Positions 23,426-32,310 of a stretch of 34,183 bases of DNA are shown in pieces. A program made the translations under genes and the position numbers. The stretch lies in the NCBI GenBank assembly GCA_964394085.1, contig CAYMWF010000051.1:1-34183 (forward strand), read 5' to 3'. Source of the stretch: CAYMWF01 sp964394085 [NCBI: uncultured Gemmatimonadota bacterium]. Its GTDB lineage: Bacteria > GCA-2686955 > CAYMWF01. Every line of letters starts with the position of its first letter. The stretch's first letter is position 1. The notes below the pieces were generated by a model. The model worked only from the letters and a program-made list of their open reading frames with translations. It searched no databases and was not told the DNA's origin.

Positions 23426-23453
23426 ATATTAACCTTAAGATAGAATATTGCAA
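23426..23453 (-). promoter_or_regulatory. Possible promoter of the Sll1717-like ATPase gene
   Basis: On the minus strand TTGCAA (23448-23453) and TAATAT (23426-23431) are 16 bases apart in a strongly AT-rich tract. Each box matches consensus at four of six positions. Nothing better lies between it and the gene. Confidence 0.35.
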
Positions 23454-23811
23454 ATTCATTTTTCCCCCTTGATCTCCGCTCGAACGCGTCAAGATAGTCG
23501 TTCTCTTGATGCGCAATCACCCTGATTACCATCAAACCCGCTAAATACACTGCCTGGAACCTTTTTACATCGGGAGGACGTATATATAACGCAATTACCA
23601 GGGGATTCTGCGTGCGTTATACAGGGTTCTTCGGGCACTGCTGCGAAAAAAAGCTCTGTAATGCGGAATATTCAAGAATAGAAATATCTTTACAGGATAT
23701 GGAATAGACTTTTATCTTCGGACCACAGCTGAATAGAGGATACCCCGCCCGGCTCGCTCTGAACCGGGCCAGCGACCCTAACAATGATTTCAAAAGGAGC
23801 AAATCGGCCCG

Positions 23812-25851
23812 ATGCGCGAAAAACAATCGAAAAAAAAGATGAAGAAAATCGATGCAGCTTCTTTCTTTGAAATAAAAGAAGCATCCCAGCCGGCCGTCTC
23901 GCCGGACGGAAAAAGAATTGCCTACGTTGTCAGCGAGGTTGACAGGATCGAAAATAAATACGCCCTTTCGATCTGGGTCTCCCGGATCGACGGCAGGAAA
24001 AAGTCGAAAAAATTCACTGCCGGCGGAACAAACGGCGACATGACGCCTGTATGGTCGCCGACCGGAGAACAACTGGCCTTCGTCTCGACCCGCGCAGGAA
24101 AACCGCAGATATTCATCATCGACATCGACGGAGGTGAAGCCGTGCCGTTCACGAGCATGCCGAACGGCGCTTTCAATCCGGCCTGGTCGCCCGACGGGAA
24201 ATATATCGCCTTCCTGTCACGGGTTCGCGAAAGCGAGCGCTTGGAAGAATCAAAAAAAAGAAAAAAAACCTCCGGAGAAGAAGGAACGGTCAAAACGAAG
24301 TTCGAAATCACCCAGGAGGAGGAGAGGAAGAAAGAAAGGGAAAAGCAGTTTATCGACCCCCGCGTCATCAACAGGATGGTCTTCCGCCGCGATACCGAGT
24401 TCTGGGACGAACGGAGACTGCACGTCTACGTGAAGAAAGTGAACGGCGAAACCGGCGAACGGCGGATAACCGACGGGGATTTCGATTTCGGGCCGCCTTC
24501 CTGGACGACCGACTCGAAGTCCGTTCTCACCTTCGCCCACACCACCGGAAACGAGGATGTCGAAGTCAGGGTCGATATCCTCAAAATCCCCCGGAGGGGA
24601 GGCAAACCCGAAACACTGGTCGCAGACGGCAATGCGAATGTTTCACCGGTTTCCACACCGGGTTCGGAAAACATCATCTATATCTCCTTTCTCGAAGAAA
24701 ACGTCCACGAACAGAATACCGTCATCAGGCTTTATGACGCAGAGAAAGGCTGCATCCGGGACCTGACTTACGATCTTGACAGGTCGGTCACCCTTCTTCG
24801 TCTTTCCAGGGATGGAAAGAGGGTCTTCTTCAATTCACCCAGGGAAGGACGGGTGGAAATCCTCTCCCTGGATATTGAAACGGGGAAGGCGGAAACAATC
24901 GTTGCGGGAGACCGGTTCATGGAGGAATTCGACGTGGCGGGGGATATGGACAGCATCGCTTACAGAGTGTGCTCACCGACAATTCCTTCCGATATCTTCT
25001 TTTGCAATCCCGTCACCGGCGCGGAGGAGCGCCTGAGCGATGTCAACAGCGGCTTCAACACCTGTCACAGGTTCTCGCTTCCGGAAGAAATCTGGTTCGA
25101 AGGAGCCGGCGGCAGGCGCACGCAGGGCTGGATAATGAAACCGGCTTATATCCGCAGGGGTAAAAAGATTCCGCTGGTGGTGCAGGTGCACGGCGGACCG
25201 CATATCATGTGGGGATACTCGTTCTGGCATGAATTCCAGGCGTTCGTAAGTGCAGGATACGCGGTATTTTTCTGCAATCCGCGGGGAAGCGACGGCTACG
25301 GGAGGAAATCGCGCGGTTCCATAAGGAACAGGTGGGGCGAGGATGACATGAGGGATATCCTTCTCGGGGCCGAAGCCGTGATAGATAGAGGATTCGTCGA
25401 TCCGGACAATCTTTTCCTCACGGGAGGTTCATTCGGCGGTTTCATGACCGCATGGATAGTCGGACACGACAACAGGTTCAAGGCGGCCGTGGCGCAACGC
25501 GGAGTGTACAACCTGGTTTCGCTGTACGGCACTTCTGACGCATACCAACTGGTAGAATGGGAGTTCGATTCGCTGCCCTGGAAAGACGCGGGGCATCTTC
25601 ACGAACGCTCTCCCCTGGCTTACGTCGAGCGGATTGAAACCCCGCTCATGATTATTCACAGCGAGCAGGACTACAGGGCCGGCATCGCTACGGCGGATGA
25701 ACTCTTCGTTGCATTGAGACGTCTCGGCAAGGAAGCTGTGATGGTCCGATACCCCAGGGAGGGGCACGAACTTTCCAGGAGCGGCGAGCCGCTGCACAGG
25801 GTCGACCGGATCCGGAGGATGATCGCCTGGTTCGACGATCACAGGGCCTGA
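23812..25851 (+). CDS. S9-family prolyl oligopeptidase/acylaminoacyl peptidase
   Basis: The 679-residue serine peptidase combines an N-terminal beta-propeller (about 20-410, with recurring WSPDGKYIAF-type blades) and a C-terminal alpha/beta hydrolase. The triad is Ser540 in GGSFGGF, Asp620 in HSEQDYRAG and His652 in REGHELSRSGEP, all in the expected order. QVHGGPH marks the oxyanion region. It would cleave short peptides or release N-acylated residues. No signal peptide is visible: the N terminus is lysine-rich and soluble, so a cytoplasmic location is likely. A Lys/Glu-rich insert interrupts the propeller at about 143-185. AAGGAG is 12 bases before the ATG, slightly long; an internal ATG at codon 10 is possible. 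The stop codon overlaps the gap of the next gene by only one base of spacing. Confidence 0.93.
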   Translation: MREKQSKKKMKKIDAASFFEIKEASQPAVSPDGKRIAYVVSEVDRIENKYALSIWVSRIDGRKKSKKFTAGGTNGDMTPVWSPTGEQLAFVSTRAGKPQIFIIDIDGGEAVPFTSMPNGAFNPAWSPDGKYIAFLSRVRESERLEESKKRKKTSGEEGTVKTKFEITQEEERKKEREKQFIDPRVINRMVFRRDTEFWDERRLHVYVKKVNGETGERRITDGDFDFGPPSWTTDSKSVLTFAHTTGNEDVEVRVDILKIPRRGGKPETLVADGNANVSPVSTPGSENIIYISFLEENVHEQNTVIRLYDAEKGCIRDLTYDLDRSVTLLRLSRDGKRVFFNSPREGRVEILSLDIETGKAETIVAGDRFMEEFDVAGDMDSIAYRVCSPTIPSDIFFCNPVTGAEERLSDVNSGFNTCHRFSLPEEIWFEGAGGRRTQGWIMKPAYIRRGKKIPLVVQVHGGPHIMWGYSFWHEFQAFVSAGYAVFFCNPRGSDGYGRKSRGSIRNRWGEDDMRDILLGAEAVIDRGFVDPDNLFLTGGSFGGFMTAWIVGHDNRFKAAVAQRGVYNLVSLYGTSDAYQLVEWEFDSLPWKDAGHLHERSPLAYVERIETPLMIIHSEQDYRAGIATADELFVALRRLGKEAVMVRYPREGHELSRSGEPLHRVDRIRRMIAWFDDHRA

Positions 25852-25852
25852 T

Positions 25853-26629
25853 ATGATAGAAGTAAAGGGAATAACGAAACGCTTCGGCTCGGTTACCGCT
25901 GTAGAAAATGTCTCGTTTGCCGCCCAATCCGAAATATTCGGATTTCTCGGCCCCAACGGCGCCGGCAAGACGACGACCATCCGGATTATGACCGGCCTTC
26001 TGAAACCCGACTCCGGAACAGTACATTTATGCGGCAGGAATCTGGAGTCCGAACCCGTGGATGCAAGGCGCACTTTCGGCCTTGTACCTGATCCGCCGTA
26101 CCTTTACCCGGCCCTCCGCCCGGTGGAATTCTGGCGTTATGCCGGAGAGCTTCGCCGGATGGACAAAGACCTGGTGCGGCGGCGGGTGGAAATGCTTGTC
26201 GATCTGTTCGACATCTCCCACCTGACCCGGCGATTGATCCGAAGCCTCTCTCACGGCGAGAAACAGCTGGTCGCCCTGGGTACTGCGTTGCTTCACGATC
26301 CTGAAATTCTGGTGCTGGATGAGCCCCTTTCCGGTCTCGACCCGGGAAACGCGCACATTATCAAGCAGATCCTCGGGCAGCTCGCAGGGAAGGGTAAAAC
26401 GATCTTTCTCTCCACGCACCTGCTGGATACGGCCGATACCCTCTGCGAAAGGGTCGGCATAATCCATAAAGGCTCGCTCATTGCTCTCGGAACCCTTCGC
26501 TCGTTAATGGAAAGCGGAAACGCTGAATCGCTCGAGGAAATTTTTCTACAGCTCACGGGGGCGGGAGACACCGCACGGATAGACTCGATATTGACAGATT
26601 CGGAAAACGGCGATTCTTTCCGGGAATGA
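25853..26629 (+). CDS. ABC transporter ATP-binding protein
   Basis: The 258-residue ATPase has Walker A GPNGAGKTT (33-41), the ABC signature LSHGEKQ (132-138; His in place of the usual Gly/Ser-Gly form) and Walker B ILVLDEP (152-158). SGLDP and the switch His in FLSTHLLD follow. The pattern fits the ABC-2 exporter subfamily (NatA/CcmA-like). It starts one base after the S9 peptidase stop and is followed 85 bases later by a permease gene, so the three genes probably share a transcript. The exported substrate is not evident. Confidence 0.94.
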   Translation: MIEVKGITKRFGSVTAVENVSFAAQSEIFGFLGPNGAGKTTTIRIMTGLLKPDSGTVHLCGRNLESEPVDARRTFGLVPDPPYLYPALRPVEFWRYAGELRRMDKDLVRRRVEMLVDLFDISHLTRRLIRSLSHGEKQLVALGTALLHDPEILVLDEPLSGLDPGNAHIIKQILGQLAGKGKTIFLSTHLLDTADTLCERVGIIHKGSLIALGTLRSLMESGNAESLEEIFLQLTGAGDTARIDSILTDSENGDSFRE

Positions 26630-26714
26630 CGCATTCAGGCTCCCACCGGTCGGCAGCCGGTCCCGCAAAACAGAAAAAAAAGATTCCGGCTGCATCGAAA
26701 CAAAAAGGTTTGGC

Positions 26715-28280
26715 ATGCTGATCCCGGCACGAATCAGGCTTTCCGTAACGAAAAACCGTCTTCTCGGGGAAGGTTTGAAAAAAAAGGTGAGGTTCGTCTT
26801 CCTCGCCGGGGTTCTGCTCTTTATCTGGGTCAACATGTTCGTCGCCATGAAGACGGAGGTTCCACCGGGCGATCCCGGCGCCTTGACCACACGGGTGCGT
26901 CCCTATTTCCTGCCCTTGTTCACCATCCTGTTCCTCGGTTCTCTTACGGCGGTATCGAACCTTCTCTTCTTCGCCGAAGATATACAGTTCCTCGCCGTTT
27001 ATCCAAGGTCGGCAGGTGAGATCGTCCTGGGTAAACTGCTCGAGGCTTTTCTGCTTGAAATTCAGTTCATCCTCCTTTTAGCCGTGCCGATGGTTCTTGC
27101 CGCCATAGTTTCTCTTGCAATCCCCGCTTCGCTGCTTCCGATGTTTTTTCTATGCCTGACGGGCACCCTCGTATTCGCATTCGGTTCAGGCACTTTCATC
27201 TCCCTCGGTCTGGCGCGGCTGACACCGGGCCATAAAGGAAGAATGGCTGTGAGTCTGCTCGCGTCGCTTCTCGGTGTGGCGGCCTGGATTTTCATGGTCA
27301 GACTGGGCACCATGGGAGGGGGGTCGAGCTCAGTGGAGGGTGTAAGGGACGGGGTAGGGCTCGCAGGAGGGGGCTTGACCGGATTTATCCCGATCTACTG
27401 GGGTGCGGATGCTTTCACCGCTCTGGGGAAAGGTAATCCCGCAGCGGCGGTGAAACTCATCGCCGGACAGATTCTCCTTGGTGGAATATTGCTGGCGGGT
27501 TCAGCCGCAGCCGGACGGCAGATACTGCAGACACGCGGAGCCATGGCTTTCACTGAAGCGCCCGCCGGTAAATCCGCAGAGACGCCCGGCCTGTCGGACT
27601 TCCATTCCCCGCGCTGGACCAGGGACATCAAGCTCGCCGCAAGAACTCCCCAGGCTTCAACCCAGCTGCTTACACTGACCCTTATAGCCTCGCTGCTTCC
27701 TGTACTGTTGCCTCAAGCGGGCGGAGGAGTTTTCGCTGAAGGTCTCATGCCTTTCCCGGCCATGAGCCTTGCTCTTATAGCCTTCCTTCTTCTTCATTCG
27801 GGCCTGCTCCTCGTTCCGCTGGAAGGGGCCGGCGGCTGGATCATGAAAACATCGCCGAGGTTGCCGAACCGGATTTTTTTCAGGAAAATCGCGATTGCCG
27901 CAATACCCGGACTCGCGGCATTTCTGATCGCGGGCATCCTTTCCCGGGGGGTGCCGCCCCGGCCTGTGGAGGTGGTCTCCTTTCTGCTCATCGCTCCGGC
28001 GCTGACATCCACCGGGTGTCATGCAGGCTACCGCTGGGGAAATTTCCGCTGGGAGAACTACAGGGAGATTCTCCCCCAGCCGGCCCGCTTGATTCTGCTG
28101 CCGCTCTCGATAGCTGTCGGCGTGCTTTTCGCCGCAGCCGGCGCGCTTGTGCCCGACTCCGGACTCGGTTTCCTGCCCCGTGAACCTTCAGTTCTCCTGG
28201 TCTGGTTCCTGGTTTCACTGACACTGGTGTCCGTAAACATCGCCTTTTCGGTTTCACTGCTCAGGTCCAGGGATTTCTAG
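26715..28280 (+). CDS. ABC-2 type exporter permease
   Basis: The 521-residue polytopic protein has about 10-12 hydrophobic segments (about 25-45, 62-82, 105-150, 165-195, 215-235, 248-265, then five more after 315). It is preceded by a basic cytoplasmic N terminus. The YPRSAGEIVLGKLLEA stretch after the second helix is typical of ABC-2 exporter subunits of the putative LPxSxxEI type. It follows the matching ATPase gene with 85 bases between. A short AAAGG lies 6 bases upstream of the ATG. Since all permease function seems to be in this one chain, the transporter is probably a homodimer. Specificity is unknown. Confidence 0.85.
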   Translation: MLIPARIRLSVTKNRLLGEGLKKKVRFVFLAGVLLFIWVNMFVAMKTEVPPGDPGALTTRVRPYFLPLFTILFLGSLTAVSNLLFFAEDIQFLAVYPRSAGEIVLGKLLEAFLLEIQFILLLAVPMVLAAIVSLAIPASLLPMFFLCLTGTLVFAFGSGTFISLGLARLTPGHKGRMAVSLLASLLGVAAWIFMVRLGTMGGGSSSVEGVRDGVGLAGGGLTGFIPIYWGADAFTALGKGNPAAAVKLIAGQILLGGILLAGSAAAGRQILQTRGAMAFTEAPAGKSAETPGLSDFHSPRWTRDIKLAARTPQASTQLLTLTLIASLLPVLLPQAGGGVFAEGLMPFPAMSLALIAFLLLHSGLLLVPLEGAGGWIMKTSPRLPNRIFFRKIAIAAIPGLAAFLIAGILSRGVPPRPVEVVSFLLIAPALTSTGCHAGYRWGNFRWENYREILPQPARLILLPLSIAVGVLFAAAGALVPDSGLGFLPREPSVLLVWFLVSLTLVSVNIAFSVSLLRSRDF

Positions 28281-28403
28281 GCTCCTTCACCACCGGACAA
28301 TCGAGCCGTGACGCCCGTTTCTCGAATCCTTGCTGCTGATAGGAATAAAGCCGGGGCAAAAGCGGGAGGAGAAAGCATGAGGATGACGGTAACGGCCTGC
28401 GTC

Positions 28404-28440
28404 AAAAAAAAACGGCGGGGACTGACCTCCCCGCCGTTTT
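28404..28440. terminator. Strong bidirectional intrinsic terminator
   Basis: AACGGCGGGGA (28411-28421) and TCCCCGCCGTT (28428-28438) form a perfect 11-bp stem with a 6-base loop. Seven As precede it and four to five Ts follow with a short interruption. It therefore ends the ABC permease transcript on the plus strand and, with nine Us, the metzincin transcript on the minus strand. It lies in the gap between the two convergent genes. Confidence 0.9.
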
Positions 28441-28460
28441 CGTTCCGTCGCGAATCGATA

Positions 28461-29483
28461 TCAGTAAACTCTTCGGATGGCGTCGATATCCCAGGATTCG
28501 ACCGAGCGCTTCTTGGTTTCGCCGTAATTGGCGTAACCGTACATGGTCGCGTTGCTGCAGCCTGAGTTGTATTCGTCACCAGCGCCCCAGCAGTGACCCA
28601 GCTCGTGACAGGCTATGTTCTGCACGTCCATCTTGTTGCCGGGACAGCTTTGGGAAGAGGACCATGCGTAGTTATCATTGAACATGAAGTCGCATTCCAT
28701 GTACCTGCTTCCCGAGTACCAGATCCACGTAGCGGCGATGTAGCCCGAGCCGCTGCCGAACCAGACCTGGTTCTTTCCGTCGTAGTTCGGACCGGTGCCG
28801 TAATTCGAACCGGCTACATAAAAATAGAACGGGCAGCTCGACACGTTGTTCCACTCCAAGCCGCCCTTCCGGGTCGCTGGCGCTTCGCCCGAGCAGTCGT
28901 TCGTTCCGTTCTTGTTCCACCACATGCCGGCTCTGTCTCCGTTCCATGCGATTCCAAGATCGCCTATCGTGCATGCGAGAGACTCGACCCCCGGACCGCC
29001 GTTATCTTCGGTGAGATATCCGAACATCATACCGACGAAATCGGAAATATGGACATCGTATTCGACGACCCAGTCTTCATCCATCGTGTATTTGCCCTGC
29101 ACATGGTTGTTGATGGTAAACGTACCCCGCTCTTCATTGCCATTGAGAAAGAGGACGACCCGTTCTCCCACGTTGATCACGGGCTGATCTTCAACCCAGA
29201 GACCCAAATCCCCGATTTCGCCTCCAGCGGTTTCAACCACGATCGACCTGCTGCTCGGGGCGGCGCCCAAGAAGCTGTATTCGACGAACACTTCCGAGAA
29301 TGTGTGGATTATGTTCTCATCCACGAAGGCGACGTACTGATCATCAACCGTGCCGATGATGATTTCATCGGCGGCGATCGTAAGATCAGTCAGCTCCTTC
29401 TGTTCGAGCAGTGCGTATCCCGTTCCCGACGTTCCGAACAATAGAGCGGCAACCGCCAGCAACACAAGCGCTTTGTCTCTCAT
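28461..29483 (-). CDS. Secreted metzincin-type zinc metalloprotease
   Basis: The 340-residue product starts with a signal peptide (MRDK, hydrophobic 5-22, likely cleavage at about 23). Residues about 30-150 form a propeptide-like domain with an LTIAADEIIIGTV start. The catalytic site is H293-E294-L-G-H297-x2-G300-x2-D303, so the third zinc ligand is Asp rather than His. This variant occurs in snapalysin-type metzincins. A Met-turn (SNATMYGYA, Met about 314) follows. The mature domain has several Cys residues that could form disulfides. AGGAGGT 6 bases before the ATG at 29483 makes that start certain; an ATG 30 bases earlier has none. It probably degrades extracellular protein. The bidirectional terminator lies directly downstream. 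Confidence 0.88.
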   Translation of the reverse strand: MRDKALVLLAVAALLFGTSGTGYALLEQKELTDLTIAADEIIIGTVDDQYVAFVDENIIHTFSEVFVEYSFLGAAPSSRSIVVETAGGEIGDLGLWVEDQPVINVGERVVLFLNGNEERGTFTINNHVQGKYTMDEDWVVEYDVHISDFVGMMFGYLTEDNGGPGVESLACTIGDLGIAWNGDRAGMWWNKNGTNDCSGEAPATRKGGLEWNNVSSCPFYFYVAGSNYGTGPNYDGKNQVWFGSGSGYIAATWIWYSGSRYMECDFMFNDNYAWSSSQSCPGNKMDVQNIACHELGHCWGAGDEYNSGCSNATMYGYANYGETKKRSVESWDIDAIRRVY

Positions 29484-29677
29484 CTTTGACCTCCTGGTTT
29501 CTGAAGGACGCATCCTCCAAAACAGACCACCTGACGTATCCTGAAAAGACTAAACCCATGTGCCCGTTCGGTCAAGTCGTAGAAGTGTTATACCCGCTTA
29601 CAGATTGAACGATAACGGAATAGCCGGCCTTCGAATACCCGTATTTCCGCAATACAGGTCACTGTTTAGGGAAACTG

Positions 29678-29686
29678 TGCTATAAT
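29678..29686 (+). promoter_or_regulatory. Extended -10 promoter of the GH15-like glycosidase gene
   Basis: TGC at 29678-29680 followed by a perfect TATAAT at 29681-29686 forms an extended -10 element. No good -35 lies 17 bases above, as is usual for this class. The start would be near 29693, about 57 bases before the GTG at 29750. Confidence 0.55.
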
Positions 29687-29749
29687 TCCGGTGATAACAC
29701 CCGTTTTTTGCAGGTTCCGGCCGCAGCCGGAATTCAAACGGAGGTCCCC

Positions 29750-32251
29750 GTGAACAGGCACTCGATCGGTTTCCAATCCATCCCGCTGGCAGCGTTGTTG
29801 ATACTCTTCCTCCTTTCCGGACCGGCGATTGCAGGAGAAAATCTACCGCAGGCGGCCGAACCCGCCGCATTCCACGCTCTTTCCGACTTTCCCGCAAACA
29901 AAGATGAGCTCCTCCGGTATTCAAACTATCGACAGCTGCTTTGTGAAGGATACGGTATCGGACTCAAGCATGGAAAAGCCCTGCCCGGCGGTAATGACGC
30001 GCCTCCTCCGTCCTGCAGCGGCACCGAGATTTTCTTCGGCACTGGAAATGTGGAAGGCGTCACCGGCAACGGTTCGATGGCGGCGGGTTTCGCCCCCGAA
30101 GGTGAACTCACCGTGCTGAAATGGCCGTCGCCGAGTTACCATGACCAGGTATCCTACCTGACGCCCTACCTGCCTTTTCGCGACACCGGCGAGTTGCGAA
30201 ACTCGAAAGCCAACGGCGCCGCCGTCAACGCGGGTTCTTTCGCGGGTTTATATTGTCGAACGGGAGACGACGGTTTCATGTCGTGGTTCCGCGACCGGGA
30301 CGGTGAAAACTCCCGTTTTGAAGGGGACCCGGCTGATGACTGGGTCCATACTTCTTACTACGATGATCCGTCAGGCGTGATTCTGACCGTCGAATCCGAA
30401 AACACGTCCCTGGGTCTGAGCGTCGAAGCGCGGAACTTCGTAGTGCCGAACGATCCGTCACCTTTCGAAAGGAATACCACCAGGAATTCGGTACTGGTGA
30501 GACATTACACGATCACTCTCGCTCCCGATTCTCCCCTGCAATCCGCGTCATTCGTATACTACGAAAACCTGGAGCCGTGCACGTGGAAGCTCCCGGGGCT
30601 GCCCCTGGTCGATCACCTGTTCGATTTCGCCAACGATTGCTCCGCGGTTTATAAGCGGTGGCGCCATGCCGTCCTCCATTACCGACCCGGTGATCCGGCA
30701 AACGGAATTTTCGACGGGGTCTATATGGCTGTAGGCGGCGACTTCGGTAGACCGGACGGCTGGCAGGTTGGCCTGCAGAACCAGGAGGAGGAATCGTGGC
30801 TGCTGCCCCAGTGCGCGTATTTTGATGCATCGGATGGCGAGCTTTCGGGATGTTCCCGTGCATTCGGTATACCGCCCCGTTACTCCGCCGGTTTGATGAA
30901 GGAGCTTGAGATCGAGCCCGGCGGCACCGTCGAAGCGACCATATTCATTACCGCGGCTTTTTCCGCAGGTGAAGCGCTGACTCTCCTGGATGACTCGAGG
31001 AGGGAAGGGGTCGGCAATCTCCGGACACGGACCGACGAATGGTGGCGGGAGCTCATGGCGGGATGTTCTCTTCCGCGGCCCGGATTCCCCGATCCGGCCG
31101 TCAATGAAAAAATAGTCCACGTGGCCGAACGGGCGATTCTTAACATATTCGTCGGGCTGGATAAGATTACGAATGCGGTCGTGGCATCCGTAAACACCCA
31201 GTCACCCTATGGGGAGGACTGGCCCCGCGACGGCGCTTTTTTCAATCACGCCCTTGATGTTGCAGGCTTCTATGATATTACAACAAATCGTCTTGTGGAC
31301 TATTACTCATCTATCGCTCGAAGTAAAGGTCAGGCCATATGGTTCTGGCCCGGCATGGCTTTTCCCGTAGATCTCGCAGGCACGTACGAGATGAATTATT
31401 ACAGCGACGGGGTGGTCGGCGGCCCTATCTTCTTCGAGATCGACAATGCCGGTCTCATCGCCTGGTCGATGTGGGATCATTATGAATTCCTTCGTAAAGG
31501 AACGGAAGCAGGATGCCCCGCCGCATCGGATTATCTCGCAGCCGTGTACCCCTCGCTTGCCAGGACCGTCCAGACTCTGGCGCTATGCAGGGATGCCGAT
31601 AACGGTCTTCAGTGCACCGCTTTCGAAGACGACAATTATATTCCTACCCAGACACTTCACGGCGCCGTTACGACGCACCTGGCTTTAGAATGCGGCATTG
31701 AAGCTTCGGAGGAGATGGAGCGGCTGGGACTGCCCGGGGTCAGCCAGCAATGGTTGTCTCGCTGGCGATGGCGGCTTGAGGAGCTGGGAGAAGCTGTCCG
31801 ATCCCGCCTCTTCGACGGGGAACAGGGAATATATCCCGGAGGAGGAGCCGCGGCATGGCTCGTCTGGCCCGCATGCATGATCACGGAGGACGATCCCGAG
31901 TTCGATACCCATTGCCGCTATCTCCTGGATCAGATCGCACCCGCCCTCCACCTCGATACGGATTGTGCGTCATACCAGGCCAAGCATACATGCGCACTGG
32001 CCAGAGCGGGCTGGTTCGGCGAAGCTTCCGGATACTCAGGTTTCACGGTGGAAGAAGCCCAGACCGTTCTCATGACCGAAGTTCCGACCACAGGCACAAA
32101 TCAGTACGGTGAAGTATACGTCTGCGTGGACTACGACGGCGACGGCGTCAGGGACACGTTCGACAATAGAACCACCGTTCCGCACATCTGGGAAGGCGCG
32201 CTCCAGTACATTGCAGCCATGACCCTGTGGCCTCCTGGACGTGGAGAATGA
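29750..32251 (+). CDS. Secreted GH15-like six-hairpin glycoside hydrolase
   Basis: The 833-residue product has a signal peptide (hydrophobic segment about 8-24, SGPAIAG near cleavage). Residues about 30-420 are a beta-rich N-terminal domain. From about 440 the pattern matches the (alpha/alpha)6 barrel of glucoamylase-like enzymes: EDWPRDGAFFNHALDVAGFY (about 486-506), IWFWPGMAFPVDLAG and FFEIDNAGLIAW near 562. Candidate acids are Glu in that FFEID segment and Glu in HIWEGALQY near 813, but I cannot prove them. A DYDGDGVRD calcium-binding-like loop lies at about 795-803. The enzyme would cut alpha-glucans or another glycan outside the cell. GTG at 29750 has GGAGGT 4 bases upstream, and the product has no C-terminal sorting domain. 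Confidence 0.78.
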   Translation: MNRHSIGFQSIPLAALLILFLLSGPAIAGENLPQAAEPAAFHALSDFPANKDELLRYSNYRQLLCEGYGIGLKHGKALPGGNDAPPPSCSGTEIFFGTGNVEGVTGNGSMAAGFAPEGELTVLKWPSPSYHDQVSYLTPYLPFRDTGELRNSKANGAAVNAGSFAGLYCRTGDDGFMSWFRDRDGENSRFEGDPADDWVHTSYYDDPSGVILTVESENTSLGLSVEARNFVVPNDPSPFERNTTRNSVLVRHYTITLAPDSPLQSASFVYYENLEPCTWKLPGLPLVDHLFDFANDCSAVYKRWRHAVLHYRPGDPANGIFDGVYMAVGGDFGRPDGWQVGLQNQEEESWLLPQCAYFDASDGELSGCSRAFGIPPRYSAGLMKELEIEPGGTVEATIFITAAFSAGEALTLLDDSRREGVGNLRTRTDEWWRELMAGCSLPRPGFPDPAVNEKIVHVAERAILNIFVGLDKITNAVVASVNTQSPYGEDWPRDGAFFNHALDVAGFYDITTNRLVDYYSSIARSKGQAIWFWPGMAFPVDLAGTYEMNYYSDGVVGGPIFFEIDNAGLIAWSMWDHYEFLRKGTEAGCPAASDYLAAVYPSLARTVQTLALCRDADNGLQCTAFEDDNYIPTQTLHGAVTTHLALECGIEASEEMERLGLPGVSQQWLSRWRWRLEELGEAVRSRLFDGEQGIYPGGGAAAWLVWPACMITEDDPEFDTHCRYLLDQIAPALHLDTDCASYQAKHTCALARAGWFGEASGYSGFTVEEAQTVLMTEVPTTGTNQYGEVYVCVDYDGDGVRDTFDNRTTVPHIWEGALQYIAAMTLWPPGRGE

Positions 32252-32310
32252 AAAACATGGAATGAATCGCCGTCCAGCGCTCCGTTTTTACAGAATTCAG
32301 AAGGGGATGT

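Larger units (their letters stand above)
23292..23811. other. 520-base intergenic spacer with several stem-loops and no recognisable gene
   Basis: This is the longest noncoding stretch in the window, lying between two divergent genes. It contains the perfect hairpin at 23339-23360. A 9-bp inverted repeat with one wobble pair sits at 23486-23512 (GCGTCAAGA / TCTTGATGC). A TATATATAAC tract at 23581-23590 could serve as a -10 region for the S9 peptidase, with a poor -35 (TTTTTA) 17 bases above. Base composition is AT-rich from about 23380 to 23470. I find no tRNA, no credible short coding frame with a ribosome site, and no transposon end. Confidence 0.5.

Noticed and set aside
23292-23811. A CRISPR array, tRNA or toxin-antitoxin pair in the long spacer.
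   Set aside because: No regularly spaced repeats, no cloverleaf with a T-arm consensus, and no short frame with both a ribosome site and recognisable sequence.
32235-32277. CTGGACG...CGTCCAG inverted repeat at the end of the GH15-like gene as a terminator.
   Set aside because: The loop would be 29 bases, the stem only 7 and the T-run is offset; not convincing as an intrinsic terminator.
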